A stretch of DNA of 37,052 nt, from positions 1 through 37,052 of the forward strand of contig JAOMBT010000008.1 in the NCBI GenBank assembly GCA_028344675.1. Reading direction: 5' to 3'. The translations under genes were made by a program, and so were the position numbers. The notes under the pieces are model-generated. The model worked only from the letters and a program-made list of their open reading frames with translations, did not search any database and was not told the origin of the DNA. This document shows positions 25,029-34,206 of the stretch, piece by piece; the stretch's first letter is position 1, and each line of letters begins with the position of its first letter. Origin of the DNA: Acidimicrobiaceae bacterium. GTDB taxonomy: Bacteria; Actinomycetota; Acidimicrobiia; Actinomarinales; Actinomarinaceae.

Positions 25029-25451
25029 GTGTTCCTTGGTGAGTTTCAACATACAATGGACTCTAAAGGTAGAGTAGTTATACCTTCAAAGTTTAGAACA
25101 AGGCTTCAACAGGGCTGTGTAATCACCAAGGGGCAAGATAATTGCCTTCAAATACTTACAAAGAAGACCTGGGAAGAAGAAGCATCAAAAATGGCTTCAC
25201 TTCCTTCAACCGATCGCACTTCTAGACAATTAAGAAGAGCTTTGTTCAGTGGAGCTATTGATGTGAAAATTGACTCTGCTGGACGAGTGCCAATTCCGGA
25301 AAATCTAAGAGAATATAGTGGAATTGATTTTAATGAAGAAGTCACTGTAACAGGTTCTGGTCCGGTAGTAGAAGTATGGTCAACAAGAAGTTGGAAAAAA
25401 ATCCAAAAAGAAGCTGATCAATCATTTGCAAACATAAATGAGGTGAAATAA
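25029..25451 (+). CDS. mraZ: MraZ, transcriptional regulator of the division and cell wall cluster
   Basis: The 140-residue protein contains two AbrB-like swapped-hairpin domains: FLGEFQHTMDSKGRVVIPSK at the N-terminus, and a second copy near residues 77-97 (SGAIDVKIDSAGRVPIPENL). The DxxGR signature occurs in both. MraZ forms ring oligomers that bind tandem repeats upstream of its own gene. The start is GTG with AGGCGG 6 nt upstream. It is followed after 90 nt by rsmH, a gap filled by a long stem-loop. Repression of the cluster through the boxes at 24958-25014 is the likely action. Confidence 0.95.
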   Translation: MFLGEFQHTMDSKGRVVIPSKFRTRLQQGCVITKGQDNCLQILTKKTWEEEASKMASLPSTDRTSRQLRRALFSGAIDVKIDSAGRVPIPENLREYSGIDFNEEVTVTGSGPVVEVWSTRSWKKIQKEADQSFANINEVK

Positions 25452-25462
25452 TAGGTTCATAG

Positions 25463-25539
25463 CCAGCTCTCTAGACAACTAAATTGGAACACCCTTACTC
25501 CGCCCAACTTTCCAATTGGTGCCAGTTCTAGAGAGCTGG
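25463..25539 (+). ncRNA. Structured leader upstream of rsmH (mraW RNA motif candidate)
   Basis: A perfect 13-bp inverted repeat, CCAGCTCTCTAGA (25463-25475) with TCTAGAGAGCTGG (25527-25539), encloses an 8-bp stem AATTGGAA (25482-25489) with TTCCAATT (25510-25517) and a 20-nt loop rich in C. The structure fills the mraZ-rsmH gap and ends 2 nt before the rsmH ATG. There is no T-tract, so it is not a terminator. A conserved RNA called the mraW motif has been described in actinobacteria at exactly this position, in the presumed 5' leader of mraW (rsmH). The purine-rich AGAGAG in the outer 3' arm could be the ribosome site, so control of translation is plausible. Confidence 0.75.
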
Positions 25540-25541
25540 GT

Positions 25542-26450
25542 ATGAATAAAAACAGGGTTGGGTACTTAGAACACGAAGGGGTAATGTTAACTGAAGTTAA
25601 TTCAGTCATTTCAACTTCACCTCCAGGCATTTTTGTAGATGCAACTTATGGATATGGTTCTCATTTTAAAAATATTAAAGAAAAATATCCTAAATTTAAT
25701 CTTTTGGGTTTTGATAGAGATATAGATATTCTTAATACATCAAGTATTGTAAATTTAAATTTTTCACAAATTTCTGATTATCTAAATGAAAATAAAATAA
25801 AACAGATTTCTGGGATTCTTTACGATTTTGGAGTCTCCTCTCATCAGCTCGATAATTATTCAAGAGGTTTTTCTTACTCACACAATGGTCCTTTAGACAT
25901 GAGGATGAATCAGAATGATGAAATTAAGGCATATGATGTAGTCAATACTTTTGATGAAAAGTTAATTGCAAGTATTATATTTCATAATTCTGGAGAAAAA
26001 AATTCACGACGTATTGCAAAAGATATTGTCAACTCTCGTCCTATAGAAAGCACACAAGATCTCGTAAGTGTGATTAAGAATTCTATTGGAAAGCAAAATC
26101 CAAAATATATACGCCAGACTATTAAAAGGTGTTTTCAATCATTTCGAATTTATGTAAATAATGAATTAAATGAAATTCAATTATCTTTAAATAGTATTAA
26201 CAAATTTGTTAAATCAAATGGTGTAATAGTATGTTTAACTTACCATTCCCTTGAAGACAAAATCGTTAAAAATATTTTTAATGAATTAACTACTTCATGT
26301 ATATGTGAAATTTCTTTACCCGTGTGTACTTGTAAAAATGAACAACAGTATTGTTATGGAAAAAAAAAGAAAATTTATCCATCTGATGAAGAAATCTTAA
26401 AAAATCCAAGGGCATCATCAGCAACCCTTCGATATGTGACTAAGTTATGA
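25542..26450 (+). CDS. rsmH: 16S rRNA (cytosine(1402)-N(4))-methyltransferase RsmH
   Basis: RsmH (formerly MraW) methylates N4 of C1402 in 16S rRNA. The 302-residue protein has HEGVMLTEV near the N-terminus, the SAM loop VDATYGYGSHF, the catalytic-region DFGVSSHQLD, GPLDMRM, and the late motif CLTYHSLEDKIVK. A Cys-rich insertion CICEISLPVCTC lies at about 265-276 and may bind metal; similar Cys-containing loops occur in some RsmH proteins. The ATG lies 2 nt after the structured leader. The stop overlaps ftsL by 4 nt. Confidence 0.95.
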   Translation: MNKNRVGYLEHEGVMLTEVNSVISTSPPGIFVDATYGYGSHFKNIKEKYPKFNLLGFDRDIDILNTSSIVNLNFSQISDYLNENKIKQISGILYDFGVSSHQLDNYSRGFSYSHNGPLDMRMNQNDEIKAYDVVNTFDEKLIASIIFHNSGEKNSRRIAKDIVNSRPIESTQDLVSVIKNSIGKQNPKYIRQTIKRCFQSFRIYVNNELNEIQLSLNSINKFVKSNGVIVCLTYHSLEDKIVKNIFNELTTSCICEISLPVCTCKNEQQYCYGKKKKIYPSDEEILKNPRASSATLRYVTKL

Positions 26451-26770
26451 AGATCAGAAGTTTATTATTTTCATTTATTGCATTTTTCTTTATTTCTATG
26501 GTTACAAATTTATATTTTAATTTAAAGATCAACACTCTTTCTGAAGAAATCTCAAATATAAAAATAGAAATAGTTGAATTAGAAATTGAAAAATCAAATA
26601 CTGAATTGAAACATATTAAAACTTTTTCAACAAGGAATATCGAATTACTTTCAAAGACCTTAAATTACAAAAGATTAGACATCCATAATAAAAATATAGA
26701 TTTAGTAAAGCCTTATAAATTAGAAGACGAGAATAAAACAATCATAGTTTCAGGTTTTGGTGGAAAATGA
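26447..26770 (+). CDS. ftsL: FtsL/DivIC-like division protein
   Basis: The 107-residue bitopic protein has one membrane helix (about 6-24) followed by a coiled-coil segment (about 28-60) with repeated Ile, Leu and Glu spacing, and a short extracytoplasmic tail. This topology, and the location between rsmH and ftsI, identifies FtsL, which joins FtsQ and a DivIC/FtsB partner at the divisome to recruit FtsW and FtsI. Sequence alone is poorly conserved in this family, so the call depends on order and topology. Four-nt overlaps couple it to both neighbours. Confidence 0.82.
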   Translation: MKIRSLLFSFIAFFFISMVTNLYFNLKINTLSEEISNIKIEIVELEIEKSNTELKHIKTFSTRNIELLSKTLNYKRLDIHNKNIDLVKPYKLEDENKTIIVSGFGGK

Positions 26771-28440
26771 ACCTATTTAAAATGAAAAGTATATTACTTT
26801 TTTCATTAATTTTTACAGTAGTAGTTAGTTCTTCCTATATTTTTATATCAACAGTACATGAACTACAATTTACAAATTCAGAGTATTTTAAAGACCAAGC
26901 ACTGTCGTACAGGATTAAATCTAATAAACTCAAAGCATCTAGAGGTAATATCTATGACACAAATTTAAATGTCGTTGCATCAAGTTCTAGGTCATTTAAT
27001 ATTGGTATATTTCCTAAGCAGGTAAAAAATGTTGATGAAGTAGCAACAGCAATCGGAGTAATACTAAATATTGACAATGAAAAAATATTGGAAAAAATTA
27101 CTTCATCAAACAATTTTTTTTATTTAAAAAGAAATATCGAATTTAATGCAGGTGAAGAAATTAAAAGTTGGAACTTAGATGGAATAGTTTTAGAGCCTTC
27201 TTATATGAGACATATTCATTTAGACTCTTTAAAAAAAATAATTGGAAAAGTTGATCCTGATGAAAATGGCATCGAGGGAGTTGAGTATTATTTCAACTCC
27301 AATTTAGAGGGAAAAGATGGGGAAATAAGATATGAAGCATCTCCAAATGGAAAAATGATACCACAAGCTGAAGTCAAAATGGTTCAGCCAGTTCATGGAC
27401 AAGATATTATTTTAACAATAGATTCTGATTTACAGTATTTAAGTGAAAGTTTATGCAAAGATGCTTTAATAAAAACAGAAGCTCTTAATTGTTCAATTGT
27501 GTTCTCATATGCAAATAGTGGTGAGATATTAATTTCAGCTGAACAGCAAAGCGCTAATCTTGAAAGTTATAATATTGATTTAATAAGTTTAAGAGCGATA
27601 TACGAACCTGGTTCATCACTAAAAATATTTTCAATCGGAGCTGCTATTGAATCTGGGTTAATTGATGAAACCACAAAGTTTGTTGTAAATGATAATATTG
27701 AAATTATTGACGGTTCTTGTGCTAAAAATTATCAAGGCTATAAAGCTTGCTACCGTGACTTTCTTAACCATGACCCTTATGAATTAAGCGTTATGGAGAT
27801 TATTGAAAGATCATCAAATGTTGGAACAATTCTTGCAACTCAAGATTTAGAAATAGATTATCTGGAAGATTATTTATCGAAGTTTGGATTTGGGAAAACA
27901 ACAGGTGTTGAGCTAACTGGTGAATTGGCAGGTGGATTTAGCGATTATAATACTTGTGCAACCTGTTTAAGTTCTCTGTCTATTGGTTACTCTATAAATG
28001 TTACGCAACTTCAAATGATTAAAGCTTATAGTATTATCGCCAATGGTGGAATTGATGTAAATCTATCAATGGTTAAGAAAGAAAAAACTATTTTAAATAA
28101 GGAACAAATAATAAGTTCTGAAACTGCAAATAGGCTAAAAAAATTATTAATTAATGTTGTAGATGGTGAAAATGGAACTGGTAGGTCACTAAAACTTGAA
28201 AATTATATTATAGGTGGCAAGACAGGTACCAGCAGAACCCACATTGAAGGTGTAGGGTATTCTGACTATAGATACAATACATCATTTACTGGTTTTATTG
28301 AAACATCAAAAGGACCCGTAGTAGGTTCTGTTATCTTATGGGGTGCCTCTGTTAATCCAAGATCAGAATATGTTACAGGTGGATCTACGGCTGCACCAAT
28401 ATTCAAAAATATTGTCAGTAATTTAGTACCGGGCGAATAA
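26767..28440 (+). CDS. ftsI: Division-specific penicillin-binding protein FtsI (PBP3-like transpeptidase)
   Basis: FtsI crosslinks septal peptidoglycan. The 557-residue protein has an N-terminal membrane anchor (about 8-28), the PBP dimerisation region starting at KASRGNIYDTN, and a class B transpeptidase domain. The active site is Ser283 with Lys286 (EPGSSLK), the second motif is SSN at 349-351, and the third is KTGT at 485-488. No PASTA domains follow. The extracytoplasmic part contains six Cys (230, 242, 318, 328, 397, 400), unusual for FtsI. It overlaps ftsL by 4 nt and murE by 1 nt. Confidence 0.95.
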   Translation: MNLFKMKSILLFSLIFTVVVSSSYIFISTVHELQFTNSEYFKDQALSYRIKSNKLKASRGNIYDTNLNVVASSSRSFNIGIFPKQVKNVDEVATAIGVILNIDNEKILEKITSSNNFFYLKRNIEFNAGEEIKSWNLDGIVLEPSYMRHIHLDSLKKIIGKVDPDENGIEGVEYYFNSNLEGKDGEIRYEASPNGKMIPQAEVKMVQPVHGQDIILTIDSDLQYLSESLCKDALIKTEALNCSIVFSYANSGEILISAEQQSANLESYNIDLISLRAIYEPGSSLKIFSIGAAIESGLIDETTKFVVNDNIEIIDGSCAKNYQGYKACYRDFLNHDPYELSVMEIIERSSNVGTILATQDLEIDYLEDYLSKFGFGKTTGVELTGELAGGFSDYNTCATCLSSLSIGYSINVTQLQMIKAYSIIANGGIDVNLSMVKKEKTILNKEQIISSETANRLKKLLINVVDGENGTGRSLKLENYIIGGKTGTSRTHIEGVGYSDYRYNTSFTGFIETSKGPVVGSVILWGASVNPRSEYVTGGSTAAPIFKNIVSNLVPGE

Positions 28441-29834
28441 TGAACGATAATTTAAGTTTTGATCATTACCTTGACCTAAATATCGATTATTCAAAAGTTG
28501 TGAACTCAACATTAGATATAAAAGATGATGCAATATTATTCATTGAACTAAATAATGTCGAAAAATTAGATAATTTAATTTTAGAAGCTTTAAAAAAAGG
28601 TGCAAAATTTGTATTAACAAGCAGTAATTCAAAAATTGAAAAAGAAAATGTGTATAGATATAAAAATTATGATGAAGTTTTTAATGATTTATTAAAAAAA
28701 ATATCTCCTAATTTTAAATCAAAGCATTACTTTGGTATAACTGGTACAAACGGTAAAACGACTACGGGTTACTTATTAAAGCAATTAATTGGTAATACAG
28801 CAGCATTTGTAGGTACTGTTGATGAAGAAGACTATTTTAACTTTACAAAAGAAGAACATTTAACCACACCTAAACTTTTTAATTTAGTAAAACTTATTTC
28901 AAACTTTGAAGATGAAATTAATTCAATTATTCTTGAGGTATCGTCGCATGCAATAAAACAAAATCGACTTAGAGATTTAAATTTTATTATTTCAGGATTT
29001 ACAAACCTGAGTCAAGATCATTTAGATTATCACATTAATATGGATGACTATTTAATGACTAAATCAAAACTATTCAACGAAGATATTTCTAATAAATTTT
29101 TGTTTGTTGATACACAATACGGTAAAAGGATTAATTCAGAACAAAATTCTCGAGGTTTATCAATTGGTAATTCGACTTCAAATGATATAGAATTTTTAAG
29201 CTATAAAAATCAAATTATTAGTTTTAAGATTGATGGAATAAAAATTCATGAGCATCTTAATATAACTGGTCCTGAGGCAGTGTATAATTTTTTACTTGCT
29301 TTTGGTTTAGCATACTATTCAGATCTATATGATTTAGAATTTCTTAAAAATAACATTAAGAATCTTAAAAATCCACCAGGACGCTATCAAGTATTAAATA
29401 CTGAAGAATCAATCATTGTTGATTATTCACATACACCTGATGCAATTGAAAAAGTCATTCGCTATACAAAAGATTTGTATCAACATGAGGTAGTTGTAGT
29501 TTTTGGTGCTGGTGGTAATAGGGATAAGTCAAAACGAAAATTTATGGGCCAGGCTGCACAACTAGCAAATAAAATAATTATTACAAATGATAATCCTAGA
29601 AATGAAAATCCTATGGATATTGCAAAAGATATATTAAGTGGAATTGATTTGCAAAAAGACGTAAAAGTAATTCTTGATAGAAAAAATGCTTTAGAAGAAG
29701 GTATTAACTTCCTTAATGATAAAACGACTCTACTAGTATTAGGTAAAGGACATGAAAAACATCAAGAAATAGACAATAAGATTAAAGACTTTGATGATGT
29801 AAATGTTATTAAAGATATATTAGGTAATAAATGA
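28440..29834 (+). CDS. murE: UDP-MurNAc-tripeptide ligase MurE (meso-diaminopimelate type)
   Basis: MurE adds the third residue of the peptide stem. The 464-residue protein has the ATP loop GTNGKTT (102-108), the HLTTP substrate loop, the carbamylated-Lys segment YLMTKSKLF, and DNPRNEN at 384-390. The DNPRxE type motif marks enzymes that add meso-diaminopimelate rather than lysine. Conserved SHTPDAIEK and FGAGGNRDKSKR are also present. The ATG shares one base with the ftsI stop. mraY starts within its last codons, so the usual murF position is empty. Confidence 0.95.
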   Translation: MNDNLSFDHYLDLNIDYSKVVNSTLDIKDDAILFIELNNVEKLDNLILEALKKGAKFVLTSSNSKIEKENVYRYKNYDEVFNDLLKKISPNFKSKHYFGITGTNGKTTTGYLLKQLIGNTAAFVGTVDEEDYFNFTKEEHLTTPKLFNLVKLISNFEDEINSIILEVSSHAIKQNRLRDLNFIISGFTNLSQDHLDYHINMDDYLMTKSKLFNEDISNKFLFVDTQYGKRINSEQNSRGLSIGNSTSNDIEFLSYKNQIISFKIDGIKIHEHLNITGPEAVYNFLLAFGLAYYSDLYDLEFLKNNIKNLKNPPGRYQVLNTEESIIVDYSHTPDAIEKVIRYTKDLYQHEVVVVFGAGGNRDKSKRKFMGQAAQLANKIIITNDNPRNENPMDIAKDILSGIDLQKDVKVILDRKNALEEGINFLNDKTTLLVLGKGHEKHQEIDNKIKDFDDVNVIKDILGNK

Positions 29835-30889
29835 TTGGAATAATTGTATCAGGTGGTTTAAGTTTTTTATTCGTTCTAGTCTCTACTTTTTTAGGTGTAA
29901 AATTTTTTAAAAGTCGCAATATAGGACAAAATATTCAAGAGGAAGTTGTTTTTCATGAACACAAAAAGGGAACCCCGACAATGGGAGGCATTTTTGTAAT
30001 ACTTGGGACTATTTTTGGATTTCTAGTATCTCACATAAACTTTTGGACTATTGGTAGGGGATTTGAAGTTGTATTAAGAAATATTAATACAGACGTATTG
30101 GGGATTCTAATGATCTCAATATCAATGGGATTAGTAGGTCTAATTGATGATTATTTAAAAGTTAGAAAAAGTAGAAATCTAGGACTTAAAGCTGGTCAGA
30201 AATTTTTACTGCAATTAATTGCAGGTTTTTTAGCTTCTTTTTACATATACAGCCTTGGCTATTCAACAAAATTTTATATATTTAGTGGCTTTGGTATAGA
30301 CATTGGAATTTTCAAGTGGATAGTTATAGTTTTATTGATTGTAGGAATAACTAATGCTGTAAACCTAACTGATGGTCTAGATGGTTTAGTAGCAGGAAGT
30401 AGTTGCATTAGTTTTGCCGGAATTCTAGTTATATCTTTTTGGATTTATAGACATACTGGTTATTACAGCGAGTTTGTTAATGAGTCATTTCTGACTGTCG
30501 ATATTTCATTATTAATTTCTTCAATTTCTGGTGCATGTCTAGGTTTTCTATGGTGGAACACCAATCCTGCAAAGATAATTCTAGGTGATGTAGGTTCACA
30601 TTTTATAGGTGCATTATTTCCACTAATTCTCATTTCCTTAGGTGCAGAAGGATTAATTTTATTTTTTTGTTTCTTATTTTTAATGGAAGAAGCATCTGTA
30701 GTTATTCAAGTAGGGTCATTTAAATATAGAAAAAAAAGAGTCTTTAAAATGGCTCCAATCCATCATCACTTTGAAATGTTAAATTGGGCAGAGACAACAA
30801 TAATCGTAAGATTTTGGATTATTAATGGCATATTTGTAGTTCTAGGGTTAGGTCTATTTTATGCTGATTGGGTATTGTTTGGAAGTTAA
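29831..30889 (+). CDS. mraY: Phospho-MurNAc-pentapeptide transferase MraY
   Basis: MraY transfers phospho-MurNAc-pentapeptide to undecaprenyl phosphate, forming lipid I. The 352-residue protein has about ten membrane segments and all the family blocks: HKKGTPTMGGIFV, the Mg-binding Asp pair in LIDDYLKVRK, NLTDGLDGLVAG, GDVGSHFIGA, and the HHHFEM motif. The start overlaps murE by 4 nt. The stop codon abuts the GTG start of murD. Confidence 0.96.
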   Translation: MIGIIVSGGLSFLFVLVSTFLGVKFFKSRNIGQNIQEEVVFHEHKKGTPTMGGIFVILGTIFGFLVSHINFWTIGRGFEVVLRNINTDVLGILMISISMGLVGLIDDYLKVRKSRNLGLKAGQKFLLQLIAGFLASFYIYSLGYSTKFYIFSGFGIDIGIFKWIVIVLLIVGITNAVNLTDGLDGLVAGSSCISFAGILVISFWIYRHTGYYSEFVNESFLTVDISLLISSISGACLGFLWWNTNPAKIILGDVGSHFIGALFPLILISLGAEGLILFFCFLFLMEEASVVIQVGSFKYRKKRVFKMAPIHHHFEMLNWAETTIIVRFWIINGIFVVLGLGLFYADWVLFGS

Positions 30890-32092
30890 GTGAATAAACT
30901 AATTTTTGGATATGGTGTTACAGGAAAGGCTGTAGAAGCCTTTTATAATAAAAAAAACATACCTTATAAAATATTCGATGAAAACTCCACTGAGAACTAT
31001 GATAATGAGATTTCTAAAGATCAAATATTCAAAGAAGATTTTGATGAAGTAATTCTGTCTCCTGGCATTAATGAGAGTAATGAAACATTGAAGTTAATTA
31101 GAAGTAAAGGCCTGAGTGTTATTACGGATATTGATTTATTTGATAAAAATTTTAATCAAAAAACAAAGTTAATAGGGGTAACTGGTACAAATGGAAAAAC
31201 AACTTATGTGCAATTACTAAGCAAATTTCTTAATGAGGTAGGCTTTACAGCTAAAGCATGTGGAAATATTGGTGAGTCACCGTTGAGCATTTTGGATGAC
31301 CAATATGATTATATAGTTATTGAATTGTCAAGTTATCAGTTACACCATACAAAGAATATTCGACTGGACTATGGAATAATTTTAAATATAGCAAGCGACC
31401 ATTTAGATTGGCATGGTTCTATAGACGATTATATAAAAGCAAAAAGAAAGTTATTTAGTTTTGTGAAAAATGAAAGAGTCATTTTTTATGATAATATATT
31501 TAACACTTCAGACTCAAGAAAAATACATATAAGCAAAGTTGATTCAAGTAAATATAATTTTCAAGAATTAAATCTTCCAACAACCCTAAGTCTCAGCTTT
31601 TTAGATATGATAAATTTTTTAAATCTTGAGAATGGAAATCTTATTATGAAGGGGTATGAATTTTTAAAGACATTCAACACTATAGAGCATAGATTTGAAG
31701 ATGTATCTTTTAATGATGAGGTCACTTATATAAATGATTCAAAGGCCACAAATTTTCATGCTGTTTCAAGTGCAATTAGTAGAGTTAAGAATGCAATTCT
31801 TATACTCCATGGATTAACTAAAGGTATACCCTCAAGTGAACTCGAATTAAACAAAAATATTAAAAAAATAATTAAACCTAAAAATATGAATATTAATTTA
31901 AGTAATTTTGATGGAACTATTATTGAAATTAACTCAATATATGATCTAAAGCCCACATTAATAAATGAAACAGAAAAAGGTGATACAATTTTATTTTCAT
32001 GTGGGGGATCTAGTTTTAATGATTTTAATGATTATGAAGATCGAGGGAACTACTTTAAAAAAATAGTAAAAGAGTTAAAAAATGAAACTTAA
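30890..32092 (+). CDS. murD: UDP-MurNAc-L-alanine:D-glutamate ligase MurD
   Basis: MurD adds D-glutamate to UDP-MurNAc-L-Ala. The 400-residue protein begins with GTG directly after mraY. It has the N-terminal nucleotide-fold FGYGVTGKAVEAF, the ATP loop GTNGKTT (99-105), CGNIGESP, the YIVIELSSYQL motif, the carbamylated-Lys region IKAKRKLF, and YINDSKATNFHAV. It is shorter than the usual 430-450 residues, with trimming mostly between domains and in the C-terminal domain. All core motifs remain, so it is probably functional. It overlaps ftsW by 11 nt. Confidence 0.92.
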   Translation: MNKLIFGYGVTGKAVEAFYNKKNIPYKIFDENSTENYDNEISKDQIFKEDFDEVILSPGINESNETLKLIRSKGLSVITDIDLFDKNFNQKTKLIGVTGTNGKTTYVQLLSKFLNEVGFTAKACGNIGESPLSILDDQYDYIVIELSSYQLHHTKNIRLDYGIILNIASDHLDWHGSIDDYIKAKRKLFSFVKNERVIFYDNIFNTSDSRKIHISKVDSSKYNFQELNLPTTLSLSFLDMINFLNLENGNLIMKGYEFLKTFNTIEHRFEDVSFNDEVTYINDSKATNFHAVSSAISRVKNAILILHGLTKGIPSSELELNKNIKKIIKPKNMNINLSNFDGTIIEINSIYDLKPTLINETEKGDTILFSCGGSSFNDFNDYEDRGNYFKKIVKELKNET

Positions 32093-33203
32093 ATTATATT
32101 TTGATAAATACTTGCTTAAAATCAACTTAATTTTTATTACTTTATTAATTACTTTTGGGTTATTTTTGGTTTCTTCAGCCACTGCCGTAGAGTCTCAACG
32201 ACTTTATGGTGACAATTTTTATATGATTAAGAACCATTTACTTACTTTATCAATAGGTATTGCATCTGCATTAGTTATTAAACGAGTGAATTACAAAAGA
32301 ATATTAAACAGCTCTAACTATTTGATTATTTTTATCAGTATTACTCTATTTATTCTCCTAACTTATGGAGATAATTTTTGGGGTAGTACACGCTGGCTTC
32401 CTGTTGGTTTCGTAAGCATTCAACCAAGTGAAGTTGCTAAGCCAATTATTCTAATATGGGTAGCTAATCACCTATCTAAAGTTGAACTCGATAATAACAA
32501 TTTAAAAACCATATGGCGTGCACTATTTATGCCAGGTATAGCAGTAGTGCTAATATTCATGCAACCAGACTATGGAATGGCTGCAACAATTGCTTTTATT
32601 ATCTTAATTCAACTATTGTTTTCAAAAGTTAATATTATTTATCCGATTATATTGGCAATACTAGGTCTATTTGGTGGATGGTATTTCTTATCAATTGCTG
32701 CTTATAGAGAAAACAGATTACGAGTTTGGTTAGAAAGAATTTGTGACCCCACTTCTGAAAATTTTCAAGTTGAAGAATTACTAGATAAGTGCTTTCAATT
32801 ACACCAAAGTTTAATTGCAATTAGTTCAGGTGGATTGACTGGTTTAGGACCCGGTACCTCTAGGGCAAGGTGGGGGGCTTTACCAAGTGCTTATTCTGAT
32901 TTTATTTCAGTTATCATTGGAGAAGAATATGGATTTGTAGGATATATTGTATTTGTATTCATACTTTCTGTTTGTATTATTTCATTTTTCTTGATAGCAA
33001 TTCGACAAAAAAATGAATTTAAACGATTGTTTATAGTTGGTTTAGGTGCTTGGATACTATTTCAATCAGTACTGAACTTAGGTGCATCTGTATACCTACT
33101 TCCAATTACAGGAATAGTTTTACCTTTTGTTTCTTATGGTGGATCAGCAATGGTTTCAATTTTTATTGCTTTAGGGATAATGCATAGTAGGCAATATGAG
33201 TAA
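32082..33203 (+). CDS. ftsW: Septal peptidoglycan polymerase FtsW (SEDS family)
   Basis: FtsW polymerises lipid II into glycan strands together with FtsI. The 373-residue protein has about ten membrane segments. The SEDS hallmarks are RWLPVGFVSIQPSEVAKP with the conserved polar residues, the large periplasmic loop ending in GGLTGLGPGTSRARWGALP, the SDFISVIIGEEYGFVG segment, and the C-terminal TGIVLPFVSYGGSAMV. RodA is the main alternative, but the location between murD and murG makes FtsW the better call. Overlaps of 11 and 8 nt couple it to both neighbours. Confidence 0.95.
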   Translation: MKLKLYFDKYLLKINLIFITLLITFGLFLVSSATAVESQRLYGDNFYMIKNHLLTLSIGIASALVIKRVNYKRILNSSNYLIIFISITLFILLTYGDNFWGSTRWLPVGFVSIQPSEVAKPIILIWVANHLSKVELDNNNLKTIWRALFMPGIAVVLIFMQPDYGMAATIAFIILIQLLFSKVNIIYPIILAILGLFGGWYFLSIAAYRENRLRVWLERICDPTSENFQVEELLDKCFQLHQSLIAISSGGLTGLGPGTSRARWGALPSAYSDFISVIIGEEYGFVGYIVFVFILSVCIISFFLIAIRQKNEFKRLFIVGLGAWILFQSVLNLGASVYLLPITGIVLPFVSYGGSAMVSIFIALGIMHSRQYE

Positions 33204-34206
33204 AGCAGTATTTTTTTGTGTTGGTACTGGTGGACATGTTCTCCCAGTATTAAATATTGTTGAAAATATTTCAAAAAAGGGTATAAATAAATCTGATATA
33301 TTTGTAATAACTGATAAAAGAGGAGAACAATATTTTAAAGAAAGTTCCCTTGAAGTTATAACTTATCCTTTTGTTTCATCAACAAAAGGTATATTTGGTT
33401 ATCTAATTAACATGTACAAAATTGTAATTTCAGTTTTTGTAATTTTTAAAAAATTAAGAAAACTAGATATTAGTTTTATATTCACTACAGGAGCTTACGT
33501 TGCTCCAGTAGCAGCAGCACTATCACTGATTTTAAGAACTAAATTTTATATTCAAGAACAAAATATATTTGCAGGTCTAGGAAATAAAATTTCTGCATTT
33601 TGTGCGGATCGTGTTTTTACTTCATTTCCAAATACAGAAAATATTTCACAAAAAAAAGTTGATTTCTCTGGTCCAGTTCTAAACATAGATATTGATAAGG
33701 TAAGAAAGAAAACTAATTCTAATCTTACGATTGGATTTCAAGGTGGTAGCCAAGGTTCAAATGAAATTAATGATTTAGCAATTAAGTTTGTAAATGATCC
33801 CACATATCACAAGATTGACGTTATTCATATAGTCGGTCAATCTAATGATGATTACCATTACATTAACAGAGATAACTATACGCCTTATAGTTTTATCGAT
33901 AATATGGATAATTATTACAACTCAATTGACATACAAGTTTCTCGAGCAGGTGGGGGTATACTAGAAGCTGCTTTTTTAAACATCCCACAACTACTTGTAC
34001 CCTTCAAACATGGCACAACTTCTCAACATCAGTCATTAAATGCTCAGTTTTTAGAAGATAGAGGAGCTGCAAAAATTATTACATCTTTTGAAGAACTTAA
34101 AACCATGTTAAATTCCTATCTTGATGACGATTTTTCTAAGTTAGAATTTAATATCAAAGCAGGAAACGACCACATAGGTAAAGTATTAATAAATGAAATT
34201 AATTAA
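33196..34206 (+). CDS. murG: N-acetylglucosaminyl transferase MurG
   Basis: MurG adds GlcNAc to lipid I, making lipid II at the cytoplasmic face. The 336-residue GT-B protein has the first glycine loop GTGGHVLPV at residues 10-18, the second and third Gly-rich segments TTGAYVAPVAAA and FQGGSQGSNEIN, the acceptor-lipid loop IQEQNIFAGLGNK, and the UDP-binding block SRAGGGILEAAFL with KHGTTSQHQSLNAQ. The length is a little below the usual 350-360. It overlaps ftsW by 8 nt and murC by 14 nt. Confidence 0.95.
   Translation: MSKAVFFCVGTGGHVLPVLNIVENISKKGINKSDIFVITDKRGEQYFKESSLEVITYPFVSSTKGIFGYLINMYKIVISVFVIFKKLRKLDISFIFTTGAYVAPVAAALSLILRTKFYIQEQNIFAGLGNKISAFCADRVFTSFPNTENISQKKVDFSGPVLNIDIDKVRKKTNSNLTIGFQGGSQGSNEINDLAIKFVNDPTYHKIDVIHIVGQSNDDYHYINRDNYTPYSFIDNMDNYYNSIDIQVSRAGGGILEAAFLNIPQLLVPFKHGTTSQHQSLNAQFLEDRGAAKIITSFEELKTMLNSYLDDDFSKLEFNIKAGNDHIGKVLINEIN

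Noticed and set aside
25463-25539. Intrinsic terminator after mraZ
   Set aside because: The hairpin has no T-tract after it and ends 2 nt before the rsmH start codon, so it fits a leader RNA better.
30890-32092. Frameshift or truncation of murD because of its short length
   Set aside because: All ATP-, substrate- and metal-binding motifs are in one frame and both ends overlap or abut neighbours in the usual way, so it is a compact but intact gene.
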